Shown piece after piece: positions 16,632 to 25,633 of a DNA stretch of 64,000 bases. The translations under genes were made by a program, and so were the position numbers. The number at the start of each line of letters is the position of its first letter. The first letter of the stretch is position 1. Under the pieces are notes generated by a model that was given only the letters and a program-made list of their open reading frames with translations, was not told the DNA's origin and did no database searches. The DNA is from Parabacteroides johnsonii DSM 18315. GTDB lineage: Bacteria > Bacteroidota > Bacteroidia > Bacteroidales > Tannerellaceae. Location: contig NZ_CP102285.1 of NCBI RefSeq assembly GCF_025151045.1, forward strand, positions 248,001-312,000, in the 5' to 3' direction.

Positions 16632-18950
16632 ATGGACTTAAATAAAAAGCATTTATTATATCTTACTGTATTTTTCCTATTTCTAAGTTTGAATGCTTCG
16701 GGACAATCGAATAGCATTTCAGGAAGAGTACTTAATCAAAACACAAAAGAATCTGTTGAATACGCCAGTGTTGTTCTATTCAAGCAGGATTCCGTATTCC
16801 TAAACGGAACGACAGCTGATTCAATTGGAAGATTTGTATTTACAAACCTCACTTCCGATGATTACGTATTGTCGGTATCTTGTATGGGCTTTGAAGCTAA
16901 AAAAATCTTGTTACAAAACCTTTCAGAATCGGCAGAAATAGACGTGTTATTAAATGAAAGTGTATTGTCGCTTGGTGAGATTGTTATTTCAGCTTCATCC
17001 ACAATCAATAAAATAAATCAGCGAATAGTTTTTCCGACAAAACTACAACTTAACCATTCGGCAAACGGAATGCAACTATTGAATACTATGATGCTTCCAG
17101 GATTGAACATTAACCCAATGACGAATACGATTTCATCCTTCGATGGCGGGAAAGTCATGTTGCAAATCAATGGAGTAAATGTTACTTCAGAAGAGATTCA
17201 GACTTTGCAACCATGTCAAATTAGGCGGGTTGAATATTTGGATTACGCAGGAATAAGATATGGAGCAGCATCTAAAATCGTTAATTTTATTGTTATAAGG
17301 GACGATAAGGGTGGTGTTATCGGAGTGGACTTGATGAACTCTTTGAATATTCTTGCGGGCGGCGATGTGCTTTTCGCCAAGTTTAACAAAGGGAAGTCGG
17401 AATATACATTAAATTACACAACCGCTTTTCAGAAATTCAATAGCAATAATCGGACACGTACCGGAAGCTATCAGTTTGAAAACTCAACTCCGATACAGAG
17501 AGATGAAATCGGAGATGGTGGAGATTATTCATATCAGATGCATGATGTTACTTTCGGATATAACTATCAACAAAGTGATTCGGTATTCTTCAATGCAAAG
17601 TTGAAGTATGCTTTGACAAATCATCCGCATAATGATTTCAAAAGTAATTTGATAGAAAATGGCATAAAGATAGGGCAGATATTTGATGGCGTTAGTCAGA
17701 AAATAAATACCCCTTCAATAGACCTATACTATGAGCGTGGTTTGAAGAATCAGCAAAAAGTCTATGCCAACATTGTTGGGAGTTATGCCAAAGTAGAAAC
17801 AGGTCGTAATTATATAGAATACGACAATGCCAATACTCTTTTCAAAGAGCAGTTCGGTTTGTCATCTGATAAATATTCATTGATAGCAGAAGGTATTTAC
17901 GAGAAGGGCTTTACTTATGGCAGTTTGAAATTTGGAGCAAAGCATATTCAATCGTTTACGAAACAAGAAGTTCAGCAAAATGGAGTTTTTAAGTCCGATT
18001 TGAATCAAATGGAAACTTCCGTTTTTTCAGAATGGAATCACAGTAAAGATAAATTCAGCTGTTCTCTTGGGTTAAAGGCTAATCGGGTACATTTTTCTAA
18101 TATCTCAATTAATAAGAGTTATTATAACTTCTTGCCTAAAGCCATGTTGGGATATAGATTAAATGAAAATTCTTTTATTCGTTACGATGTGGAGATGAGC
18201 CAAACCAACCCGACTTTAGTTGAGTTGACTGACACGGAAATAAGGCTCGACCCTTATCTTGCCGAAAGAGGAAACTTGTTATTAAAGCCTTACAGCAATC
18301 TGAACAATAACCTTTTTTACGAACACAAAAAAGGCTTGTTTACATTCAATGCTAACCTACGACATCATTACAAGCATAATCCCATCATGGAATCAGTCAA
18401 AGAACAAGGTAATATTTTCCTGATAATACCCGAAAATATGAAGAGTTGGAACAAGTATAATGCAGAAATGAACCTAAAGGTGGGAATGATAAAAAACATA
18501 CTGCAATTTTCGCTTACAGGTGGGTACAATCATTTCAACAGTCAAGGGAACAATTATTCTCATGAATACTCTAATTTCTATTATAGTGCGAATGTCTTGG
18601 CAATGTATAAGAAATGGATGTTTATCGTTCAGATACAGCCATTTGATGAGAAGCTGTATGGTGAAACCGTTATTAAGAGTGGTAATTATCATTATTTAGC
18701 CATTCAATACAATACCGATAACTTCTCTTTTGGTATAGGAGCGTTCAATCCATTCAAGAATGTTTCACGTACTGTGATAGAGAATAAAAATAATCAAGCA
18801 CCTTTCAGACGGGAAAGTTTCAGTAGTGCTTCACAAACCATCGTTGCTACTCTTACGTGGAATTTTAGTTTTGGAAAAACTCATAGTTCTGGAAACAAAT
18901 CTCTTAATAATCAAGATGCGGATTATGGAATAAAAGGCAGTTACAAATAA
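16632..18950 (+). CDS. outer-membrane beta-barrel receptor-like protein with carboxypeptidase-like N domain
   Basis: 772 residues from the ATG at 16632, which opens a signal peptide (MDLNKKHLLYLTVFFLFLSL, ending NASGQ). Residues ~28-110 form a carboxypeptidase-regulatory-like domain (SISGRVLNQNTKESVEYASV...GRFVF). About 115-225 resembles a plug domain (LGEIVISAS...VMLQINGVNVTS), and the rest has the alternating pattern of an outer-membrane barrel of the TonB-receptor-related OMP_b-brl family. Shorter than most SusC proteins. Probably in the outer membrane; ligand unknown. It is cargo of element 2 and is followed 8 bp later by the split RteC-like gene. Confidence 0.8.
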   Translation: MDLNKKHLLYLTVFFLFLSLNASGQSNSISGRVLNQNTKESVEYASVVLFKQDSVFLNGTTADSIGRFVFTNLTSDDYVLSVSCMGFEAKKILLQNLSESAEIDVLLNESVLSLGEIVISASSTINKINQRIVFPTKLQLNHSANGMQLLNTMMLPGLNINPMTNTISSFDGGKVMLQINGVNVTSEEIQTLQPCQIRRVEYLDYAGIRYGAASKIVNFIVIRDDKGGVIGVDLMNSLNILAGGDVLFAKFNKGKSEYTLNYTTAFQKFNSNNRTRTGSYQFENSTPIQRDEIGDGGDYSYQMHDVTFGYNYQQSDSVFFNAKLKYALTNHPHNDFKSNLIENGIKIGQIFDGVSQKINTPSIDLYYERGLKNQQKVYANIVGSYAKVETGRNYIEYDNANTLFKEQFGLSSDKYSLIAEGIYEKGFTYGSLKFGAKHIQSFTKQEVQQNGVFKSDLNQMETSVFSEWNHSKDKFSCSLGLKANRVHFSNISINKSYYNFLPKAMLGYRLNENSFIRYDVEMSQTNPTLVELTDTEIRLDPYLAERGNLLLKPYSNLNNNLFYEHKKGLFTFNANLRHHYKHNPIMESVKEQGNIFLIIPENMKSWNKYNAEMNLKVGMIKNILQFSLTGGYNHFNSQGNNYSHEYSNFYYSANVLAMYKKWMFIVQIQPFDEKLYGETVIKSGNYHYLAIQYNTDNFSFGIGAFNPFKNVSRTVIENKNNQAPFRRESFSSASQTIVATLTWNFSFGKTHSSGNKSLNNQDADYGIKGSYK

Positions 18951-18958
18951 AGTCTATT

Positions 18959-19602
18959 ATGAATAAAATAGATTTGAAGTTATTCAGGCTATTGTCTGAT
19001 GCTTCACAAGTGACAAATGAAGAAATGCAAGATGCTTATACGCACTTTATGGAGTTGGTAAAGACTATTAGTCAATCTAAACAAAGCTATTCTGAAATAT
19101 TTCGGATGTTAAGTATTACTCGTATTGAGCTTGATTTTCTGGGAACATCACCTCTTTGCGAGTTGGAAAAAAAAATAGGCTCAAAAAAACTTATCAGCGA
19201 AAGGCGATTTTATTTCTTGAGTCTGAAATTGACTTACTGAAATTCACATTTAGACAAACGAATCAGCTTATTAATAAAAACGTTATTCCCTACAACTCAA
19301 AAGTATATTTCGTCCCCAAGTCGCAAGGCTTGGGGATTGATAGCGTGGGAGAATTTGCTGTTTCATTTGAACTTTCAGGACAGTTCTTTAATGAAGAAGG
19401 AAATCCTGCTCCATATATTCATATCGCCCATGCTCTGGAGCAGGCATTCAATTTCACGTTCGGGGATGCCCACAAGTCAAAAGAACGAGTATTCAAACGC
19501 AAGCCCTACAACTTAACCAAAGCGTTAGATTACCTGAAAAATCTTATCGTTCGTGAAAGCCGCAAGAAGAAGATGAAAAAAGATGATTTTGTAAATCGTT
19601 AA
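18959..19602 (+). pseudogene. RteC-like regulator, split by a frameshift
   Basis: Two overlapping frames make one protein. 18959-19240 gives the N-terminal part up to CELEKKIGSKK. The frame entered near 19156 gives KAILFLESEIDLLKFTF and a C-terminal part (FELSGQFFNEEG...LEQAFNFTFGDAHKSKERVFKRK) that resembles the C-terminal half of RteC regulators of Bacteroides conjugative transposons. The frame change of -1 can be explained at the A9 run (19167-19175) or the A7 run (19183-19189). This may be a decayed gene, a phase-variable homopolymer, programmed frameshifting on A-AAA-AAA, or a sequencing error. RteC regulates excision in CTnDOT; a similar role here is inference. Confidence 0.55.
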
Positions 19603-19650
19603 TTTACATGAATTTACAAATCTATTTTAGGGGAGTCCATAGGGATTCCC

Positions 19651-19944
19651 CTATTTTTGTTGCTTCGTTCTGCCGAACTTTGGTGCGTGTATAGTGAGAT
19701 TAATTTTATTAATCTCACGGTTGAGTTTGACAGCCGTATGGCTTTTTCCGCTTGCCCGTCCTGACTTGACGTGCCATAAGCGTTCTTCTATTTTCAGTTT
19801 GGTACTGAACTGGGCGATACTGTTGCCGATAATGATTTTCCCAATTATCGGGTAAGCAGTGTTTTCTCCGACACTACTTTTTTCTAATCTACTTTCCCGT
19901 TTCAGGTAAAAAGACACTTTTAATTCGTTGCTCATAACACTCAC
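19651..19944 (-). pseudogene. integrase N-terminal fragment (arm-binding domain only)
   Basis: 97 residues. The first ~80 match the arm-DNA-binding domain of Bacteroidetes tyrosine integrases (VSFYLKRES...GKIIIGNSIAQFSTKLKI...LWHVKSGRASGKS...LNREINKI), then homology stops and a short unrelated tail follows. The core-binding and catalytic domains are missing. It looks like the remnant of an integrase from an earlier insertion. Alternatively it could be a free-standing DNA-binding protein, which would be unusual. Confidence 0.7.
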
Positions 19945-20064
19945 ATTTTTAAGTTGATAAAATTACTTCCATTGTGAGTTATTTGAACAATGTAAACCGA
20001 AGACAAACAGCGTTATAGTCAGCCACTTAAAGGCACTCAACTGCTGTGTTTTGCTCCGCCTAAA

Positions 20065-20400
20065 ATGGGTAACGGGATAGAAACGGAATGTTTGCTTTTA
20101 TCCGCTAAAAACTGCATTTCACCCACTCGGCAACCAAAGACATTCAAAGCCAATTACTTCTCATTATCAATCAATTACTCTCTTTTTCTTCCTTTCTCGT
20201 TTTGTGCTTCCTGTATAAACGTGCAACCCGAAGAGACTATTGTTACAGTCAATTTTATAGACTATAATACAGGGCGTCCTGTAGCATCATGCAAAGGCGC
20301 ATATTCCTCTCTTGGGGTTGCAGGAGCTTCGCATGATATAAAAGGAGCAATAAACAGGGTTGCAAAGCAAATATCTGACACATTCAACCCTCAAAAGTGA
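20065..20400 (+). pseudogene. remnant of a small lipoprotein gene
   Basis: The open frame encodes 111 residues. Only the last ~60 (TIVTVNFIDYNTGRPVASCKG...DIKGAINRVAKQISDTF) look like a real protein, resembling the C-terminal part of short Bacteroides lipoproteins. The N-terminal half has no proper signal or start context and looks like rearranged DNA. The bases ATGGGTAACG at its beginning also occur at 16309. Low certainty that it is expressed. Confidence 0.35.
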
Positions 20401-20404
20401 AAAT

Positions 20405-21961
20405 CTATCTTAGGATTCCACCTCGCCCTCTATCAATCTTCCAATCATACCGACCTTCCGCGACATCGCCAACCTCGTTGAGTGTATGGCGATGTTTTAT
20501 TTCATCAAAGGGCTGTCGGTGTTCCGCATAGTCACAGAGCCATGTGCCGACCGCTTTCCGCTGCTCGATGGTTTCGCCGTAGCTCTGCATGACGCTCTTG
20601 ATGTCGGCGGCTTCGGAGGGAGAGAAGATTGACTTGTGCCGTTCCGTGGCGAAATGGATAATCGCTTCAATGGCTCGCCTGAACACCTCGCTTGCCTTGT
20701 AGAGAATATCGGCGATGATATTCAGAATATCCCGGCTCGATTTCAGCGCACCTTGCAACTGTCTTATGGTCTTGTCCTTCTCCGCCGTTGCCCGGCTCAC
20801 CGCCATGCTAATGCGGTGCTGCTCCCCGGTCTTCTGCTCCCGGAGCTGCCGCAGAGCCGTGTCCCTCTCGGATTCATAAGTGTCAGCGATTGCCATAGCA
20901 CTGTCTCGCTCCAGTTCGACCGTCCGCTTCGCCTCGGTCAGTGCCTTTGTCCGCTTCGCCACCTCTTTCCTGACTTCATCGGGGAACGATTCTTTGATAT
21001 GTTCGTTCTCGGCTTTCAGTCTCTCGTTCTCCTGCTCGATGGCTGCGTACTTGCCCTTGCCGAAAAGGTTGGCGATGCCGGACTTTATGCTGTCCGTATT
21101 CTCCCTGTCAACCTCTCTCGCACGTTCCTCCTTTTCGGCGATTTCGCTGTCAAGTTCCTCGCTGCGCCGCTGCTTCTCCTCGTTCCTGATCTGGAGTTTT
21201 TCATGTTCGGATTTGGCATTGTCCGTCTCACGGATCGCGGCATCCCTGTCGGCTTCGGCTGCTTCCTTTTCCGCCTTTACCTGTTCGGCTTCCTGCTTCT
21301 GCTTGGCGATGATGAAGTCAGCACGTTCAAGGTGCTCCTTTCCCGTCTGCTCCTTTGAGGTGCCCCTCTCCATGTCAAGACACTCAGCCAAAAGCGTCTG
21401 CATATCGCTCATGGCTTTCTCGTCCAGTTTGCAGGATTTCCCGGTGTCGTGGTTCATCCAGTCCCATACGATATGGGCGTGAAGGTTGGGCTTCCATGTG
21501 GCGGTATCTCCGGGAGTGCCGTAATGCCCCTCGTCACGGTGGATGAAGATTTGCAGTGCCGTGATTCCCCACCGCTCCTTGCACACCTCACAAAAATGCT
21601 GCAACTGCTCCAAAGTGGTATCATTCTTGATTACCACGACACCCTCTTTGAGCGGAGTGCTGCCGCGCACGACGGTCACCTTCCCGGTCTTCTTGTTCAC
21701 GCGTTCCCGGTCTTTGGTCTGCATCGCCCGACCTGTCTTTTCCTTTACCATCGCGGCTATCTGATTGTAGCGTTCCGACAGCGAAGTGCCGCCGAAATCA
21801 GGTGCTACCCATGTCTCGTTTGCCGCCATGAGGTCAGTGCGGACATAGAACTTTTCCTTGCCGATATGTGCGAGGTATTCCGCTGTCCGCCTGTTGTGCG
21901 CCTCGCTGCTTCCGATGTTGCAGGGCTTGATGTTGATTGATGTCTTCTGTGCCATAGGCAT
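20405..21961 (-). CDS. MOBV-family relaxase (Mob/Pre)
   Basis: 518 residues (or 516 if the third codon is the start). Residues ~1-200 form the Mob/Pre relaxase domain with HRDE (H141, D143, E144) and NLHAHIVWDW (H161, H163), the metal-binding and catalytic signature of MOBV enzymes. From ~210 to ~400 the protein is a long charged coiled coil (EQVKAEKEAAEADRDAAIRE and further heptads), followed by a helical C terminus. It would nick the oriT just upstream and lead the strand during mobilization of element 2 by a helper conjugation system. Full length for the family. Confidence 0.92.
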   Translation of the reverse strand: MPMAQKTSINIKPCNIGSSEAHNRRTAEYLAHIGKEKFYVRTDLMAANETWVAPDFGGTSLSERYNQIAAMVKEKTGRAMQTKDRERVNKKTGKVTVVRGSTPLKEGVVVIKNDTTLEQLQHFCEVCKERWGITALQIFIHRDEGHYGTPGDTATWKPNLHAHIVWDWMNHDTGKSCKLDEKAMSDMQTLLAECLDMERGTSKEQTGKEHLERADFIIAKQKQEAEQVKAEKEAAEADRDAAIRETDNAKSEHEKLQIRNEEKQRRSEELDSEIAEKEERAREVDRENTDSIKSGIANLFGKGKYAAIEQENERLKAENEHIKESFPDEVRKEVAKRTKALTEAKRTVELERDSAMAIADTYESERDTALRQLREQKTGEQHRISMAVSRATAEKDKTIRQLQGALKSSRDILNIIADILYKASEVFRRAIEAIIHFATERHKSIFSPSEAADIKSVMQSYGETIEQRKAVGTWLCDYAEHRQPFDEIKHRHTLNEVGDVAEGRYDWKIDRGRGGILR

Positions 21962-22319
21962 GATGATGTTTACAGATTTACAATAGGGAAAGGGTCATTA
22001 GGGCGGAGCCTTAATCGGAGGGTGCAGGGAGAGGGTCACTTCCTGCTCGGGGTTCTCAGGGGTAGAGACCTCTGAGCGGAGTTTCCAAAGAGAGGGTCAC
22101 TCTTTGGTCAGGGGTGTTGGGGACTGAAAGCCTCCGACCGGGTTCTTAGGGCAGAGCCATAAGTGGGACGGGGCAAAGCCCAGCCCCTCGGGAGAGCCCA
22201 CAACTACGGAAGCGAAGCGTGTAGTTATAGTGGGCTATATCTGGACAAGCCCAGTCAGTCACCCCACGACAACGGAGTACCGCTCAAAAACGCTCCCTAT
22301 GCTTCCCGACCTGCCGAGC
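21962..22319. other. putative oriT region of element 2
   Basis: A 358-bp gene-free stretch upstream of the MOBV relaxase, dense in dyads. AGCCCACAACTAC (22195-22207) pairs with GTAGTTATAGTGGGCT (22221-22236) around GGAAGCGAAGCGT. CCAAAGAG (22085-22092) pairs with CTCTTTGG (22100-22107), and CTCAGGGGT with ACCTCTGAG near 22055-22077. GAGAGGGTCACT occurs at 22029-22040 and 22090-22101. Such a repeat-rich block next to a MOBV gene fits a transfer origin; the strongest candidate for the nick hairpin is 22195-22236. Confidence 0.65.
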
Positions 22320-23084
22320 CTATGCCGGAGTAACCTCGCCGCCATCCGTGCCGTCCTGCGCCTCGCTGTAGCTCCCTGCGCCGTTTCCGCCGGATGCCAT
22401 GTCGCCACTGTCTATGATATACCGATTTGCGGCTGTGTCCGCCATGAACATATCGGACGGCGGATTATGGCTGTCGCCGTCATGCACATCGGCTGACGGA
22501 TTGGAACTGGCTGACAAAAGAAGGGAAGAATAAGAAGAATAAAGGGATGCCGCGCCTGTCGCCTGGCTGTCCGTTTCCTTCCCTCTTGTGTGGCAGTCAA
22601 CGGCTGCGGCTTCCAGTTCATCCCCTGATGGCAGACTGTCGGAAACAGGTGTCCGCACATCGCCTGTCTGTCCTTTGGCGGTAGCCGAAGGTCTGACATA
22701 ATGGGGATTGGTGATAAGGACACCTCCGACATACCAGCCAGTGAGAAAATGCAGGGAATGAACGGAAGTGCGGTTGTTGGTTCGGGTGGTCAGCATACCG
22801 AGGCGGTTGAATCTGGCGATTAGCTTGCCGACCGTCTTACGGTTGCAGTCCAAAAACTCCGCAAGCTCCACATCGGAAGCCGCCACCTGTCCCACCTCCA
22901 GCACAATATCAATGCCCTTGATTTTATAGGCGGTTCTTGTCCGCACAGCACCATTCATCAGACGGAAGAGGCACTTTTGCCTGAGAGGGGAAAACCTGCC
23001 TTCCAAAAGAAAATCCCACTGTCCGGCAGAAAGGATGGTGCAATAGTGTATGTTCTGTATCTCGTTGCTCATGGTCTGTGACAT
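22320..23084 (-). CDS. winged-helix DNA-binding protein of element 2
   Basis: 254 residues. The N-terminal ~130 contain a winged-helix-like region (VELAEFLDCNRKTVGKLIARFNRLGMLTTR at about 71-100). The C-terminal half is low-complexity and rich in S, D, G and A. The start overlaps the stop of the upstream HTH gene by one base (TAATG), so translation is coupled. It lies between that gene and oriT. Proteins of this type accompany mobilizable transposons and may act in replication or regulation; that is inferred. Confidence 0.65.
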   Translation of the reverse strand: MSQTMSNEIQNIHYCTILSAGQWDFLLEGRFSPLRQKCLFRLMNGAVRTRTAYKIKGIDIVLEVGQVAASDVELAEFLDCNRKTVGKLIARFNRLGMLTTRTNNRTSVHSLHFLTGWYVGGVLITNPHYVRPSATAKGQTGDVRTPVSDSLPSGDELEAAAVDCHTRGKETDSQATGAASLYSSYSSLLLSASSNPSADVHDGDSHNPPSDMFMADTAANRYIIDSGDMASGGNGAGSYSEAQDGTDGGEVTPA

Positions 23085-23488
23085 TATGGTGCTACTGCGG
23101 ACATCCGGCTGTTGCCGTCCGTCAACGCTCCCGGCTTGCGTTTCTTGCCGTTGCGCAGTTCTTCAAGCCGTCTTTCAATATCACTCTCGTTGGCTACTCC
23201 CGATGTGCCTCCTTGTTTGATCCAAGCGATGACTTCATCCTCGAAGAAGTAGAGTTTGTTGCCCCTTTTGTGATACGGGATGCGCTTGTCGGAGGTCATG
23301 GCATAGATGGTGGAAGCCGATTTGCCGAGAAGTGCCGCGACTTCATTAAGGGTGAGAAGGGTGCGACACTCGCCATGCTGCTGAGGTGTCATGCCGAGCA
23401 CTTTCTCCACCTTGTCGGTGAGCAGCCCCACCTTTTCGATCAGCATGGAGACCGCCTGCGGCAGTTGTTCAAATGTTATGTTGTTCAT
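23084..23488 (-). CDS. excisionase-family helix-turn-helix protein
   Basis: 134 residues. Residues ~40-92 form the helix-turn-helix with wing (LTLNEVAALLGKSASTIYAM...KRGNKLYFFEDEVIAWIKQ), closely similar in layout to the protein at 5213-5986 of element 1, including the shared start pattern (Lxx-A-V-xx-L-xx-K-V/I-xx-LT). Expected to bind element ends and direct excision, or to regulate the mobilization genes. It follows the integrase gene by 14 bp on the same strand. Confidence 0.82.
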   Translation of the reverse strand: MNNITFEQLPQAVSMLIEKVGLLTDKVEKVLGMTPQQHGECRTLLTLNEVAALLGKSASTIYAMTSDKRIPYHKRGNKLYFFEDEVIAWIKQGGTSGVANESDIERRLEELRNGKKRKPGALTDGNSRMSAVAP

Positions 23489-23502
23489 ATACTGTTGTGT
23501 GT

Positions 23503-24615
23503 TTATTGCTGTTTGAGTGTAATCTGTTCGGATGCCTTGCGCTTCAGGTCGCTCACGACATCGACATAAACCTGTGTCGTTCCCACGTTGCTGTGCGTAA
23601 GCATCTTTGAAATGGTATAGAGGTCAGTCCCGGCGGCGAGTTGCAGGGTCGCGTAGGTGTGCCTGAACCCGTGGAACGTGATGTGCTTCCTTATCCCGGC
23701 AGACTTTATCCAGTCTTTGAGATAGAGGGGAAGGATTGTCTTTGTCAGCCCCTTGAACACCTGACCCTCGCCGCGCTCACCGCACAGCGCGAGTGCTTCA
23801 TCCGACAGCGGCAGCACTGCTTCCGTCCGTGTCTTCTTGGTGACGATGTGCATGCACCAGCCGCCGTCAGCTCCTCTTATGATGTTCTCCCATTGCAGAC
23901 GGATGATGTCGCTGATGCGCAGCCCCGTAAGGCAGGAGAACAGCGCGGCACTCCTTATGACAGGCTTCTCGCAAGGGGTCTCGGCAAGCATCCTCACCTC
24001 TTCAAGCGTCAGGAACTCGCGCCTTGTGCTGTCCTCCTTCGCGTGTTTCAGCCGTGGGGCGATATTCTCCTTGATGCGTCTTTCCTCGTAGGCGATGCGG
24101 AGAACGCATTTCAGCTTGTTAAGGTTGTTGTTGGCGGTCGAAGCCATCATCTTGCCCTTTGTCTGAGTGGTGAGCGACAGCAGGTAGGTAAGGAATCCCT
24201 GGCAGTATTCCAGTGTCAAATCATCGAAGGTGCAGCTTCCGCAGCAATACTTTTCAAAATGCTTGTAGGCGGTGTTCCAGTTCCTGAAATTGTCGTCGTC
24301 AGCCATCTTTGAGCGGAAGTATTCAAGGAAGCTCTCCTTGCCACGGTTGCGGTCGAGGAAGCCGTACTCCTCGTTGATGATGGCTTCGGTTCTGCGACAC
24401 TTGATAAGCTCGGCATTGCGGAGCATGGTCTTGTTGAACTCTGTCTCGAATTTGTCTTTAGGGTCGGCATAGATGTATATGCCGAGATACTCCCGTCTTG
24501 TCGGCTTGCCAGTCTTGGGATGCCGCACTGCCGGGTAATAGTCAAGGTAAAGTGATACCTGTCCGTTCTTGATGGGTCGTTTCCTGACCGTCACTTTCGT
24601 GCAGATGTTTGTCAT
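23503..24615 (-). CDS. tyrosine recombinase / integrase of element 2
   Basis: 370 residues with arm-binding region (~1-65), SAM-like domain (~95-180) and catalytic domain. Catalytic residues: R233 (LTGLRISD), H315 and R318 (HGFRHT), H341 (LTHSNVG) and Y350 (TTQVYVDV). Complete and probably active. It is the enzyme expected to have inserted the 11.85-kb element at CACATG inside traG and to be able to remove it. Confidence 0.93.
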   Translation of the reverse strand: MTNICTKVTVRKRPIKNGQVSLYLDYYPAVRHPKTGKPTRREYLGIYIYADPKDKFETEFNKTMLRNAELIKCRRTEAIINEEYGFLDRNRGKESFLEYFRSKMADDDNFRNWNTAYKHFEKYCCGSCTFDDLTLEYCQGFLTYLLSLTTQTKGKMMASTANNNLNKLKCVLRIAYEERRIKENIAPRLKHAKEDSTRREFLTLEEVRMLAETPCEKPVIRSAALFSCLTGLRISDIIRLQWENIIRGADGGWCMHIVTKKTRTEAVLPLSDEALALCGERGEGQVFKGLTKTILPLYLKDWIKSAGIRKHITFHGFRHTYATLQLAAGTDLYTISKMLTHSNVGTTQVYVDVVSDLKRKASEQITLKQQ

Positions 24616-24629
24616 ATCGGTTGTGATTT

Positions 24630-25466
24630 TTAATTGTTGTCTGATTCATTGTCCGGCTCTCTCTTGGCTTTGGTGCTTGCGCTCTTTCGCTCCGACACCT
24701 TCCGTGCCTCGTCCCAGTCGGCTTTGAGGTAGTAGAGGCGGTTGCCGTGGATGCGTTTCGTCCTTACCCCGTGGGTGAGCGCGAACCTGCGGACTTGGGT
24801 TTTTCCCAGCCCGAACAGGCGCATGATGTCGAAACAGGAATACCAGTGCTCCGATAGGTTGCTTCCCAGCCGTTCCGCTTCCTGAGCCATAGCCTTGTCA
24901 ACCTCCGCTTTCGGGAAGCACTTTGTGGCATTGGCTTTGACACAGGGTATCGAGTAGCGCATACGGAGATTGTAAAATCGCCCGTAGGTATAATTGAATT
25001 TCCGGCATATCTCAGCCATCGTATAAAGGTCGCCTCCGGCACTCTCTTTTTCCGTGAACGTGTCGCGCACGGACTGCTTGTAGTTAGCCGCCGGAATGAG
25101 CTGCCGTTTCGGGCTGCCCTTCGCTTTCTTCTTTCCCTCCTTTTGGGAAAGGTCTTTTTCAGTGTTCGGTGTATCTTCGTTCATCTTCTTCTTTGTCTTT
25201 TTACCCTGCTTGGCGAAGATTGAAGCACTCCGCTTGCAGTAGGTTGTCTCTCTAATCATCAGAAAGAAATCCTCCCTGGTGATGATTGTGATGTGGTATG
25301 TCAGTCTGCAAGCCCGGAGAGTTCCTTTGTAAATGAGGTTATACACTGTCCGGCTGCTCACTTGCAGGATGTCCGCCACTTCCCCGATGGTGAGGAAAGG
25401 CTTGTCGGTCATGCCCCGGTCATATCCGGGCTGACCTGTTAAATTGTGTTTAATTTGACGGTCCAT
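24630..25466 (-). CDS. two-headed helix-turn-helix regulator of element 2
   Basis: 278 residues from the ATG at 25464-25466 (MDRQIKHNLTG); other starts are possible at 25565 and 25412. Two DNA-binding segments are visible: an excisionase-like HTH near the N terminus (LTIGEVADILQVSSRTVYNLI) and a second near the C terminus (CFDIMRLFGLGKTQVRRFAL, then RIHGNRLYYLKADWDEARK). Between them lies a lysine-rich linker (~80-125). It is the outermost gene of the element, next to the right end, and precedes the integrase by 15 bp. Probable role: control of integration and excision. Confidence 0.75.
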   Translation of the reverse strand: MDRQIKHNLTGQPGYDRGMTDKPFLTIGEVADILQVSSRTVYNLIYKGTLRACRLTYHITIITREDFFLMIRETTYCKRSASIFAKQGKKTKKKMNEDTPNTEKDLSQKEGKKKAKGSPKRQLIPAANYKQSVRDTFTEKESAGGDLYTMAEICRKFNYTYGRFYNLRMRYSIPCVKANATKCFPKAEVDKAMAQEAERLGSNLSEHWYSCFDIMRLFGLGKTQVRRFALTHGVRTKRIHGNRLYYLKADWDEARKVSERKSASTKAKREPDNESDNN

Positions 25467-25633
25467 TATCGAAGAAATTTGTTGCACGCTCTTGAAAGCT
25501 GTTGCACGTTGCTGAAAGGAAGTCGTGCCGTGTGACCCCTCTCGCGTGGTACAATCGCGGTACAAAAATACTCCGAAAAGGACGAATCGCCAACAGGCGA
25601 AAATCTCGTTTGTTAAAATCTATTAGCTGAAAA

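Noticed and set aside
20636-21482. Long plus-strand frames antisense to the MOBV relaxase
   Set aside because: Shadow of a clear relaxase with catalytic histidines; leucine/serine-rich composition mirrors the coiled coil on the other strand.
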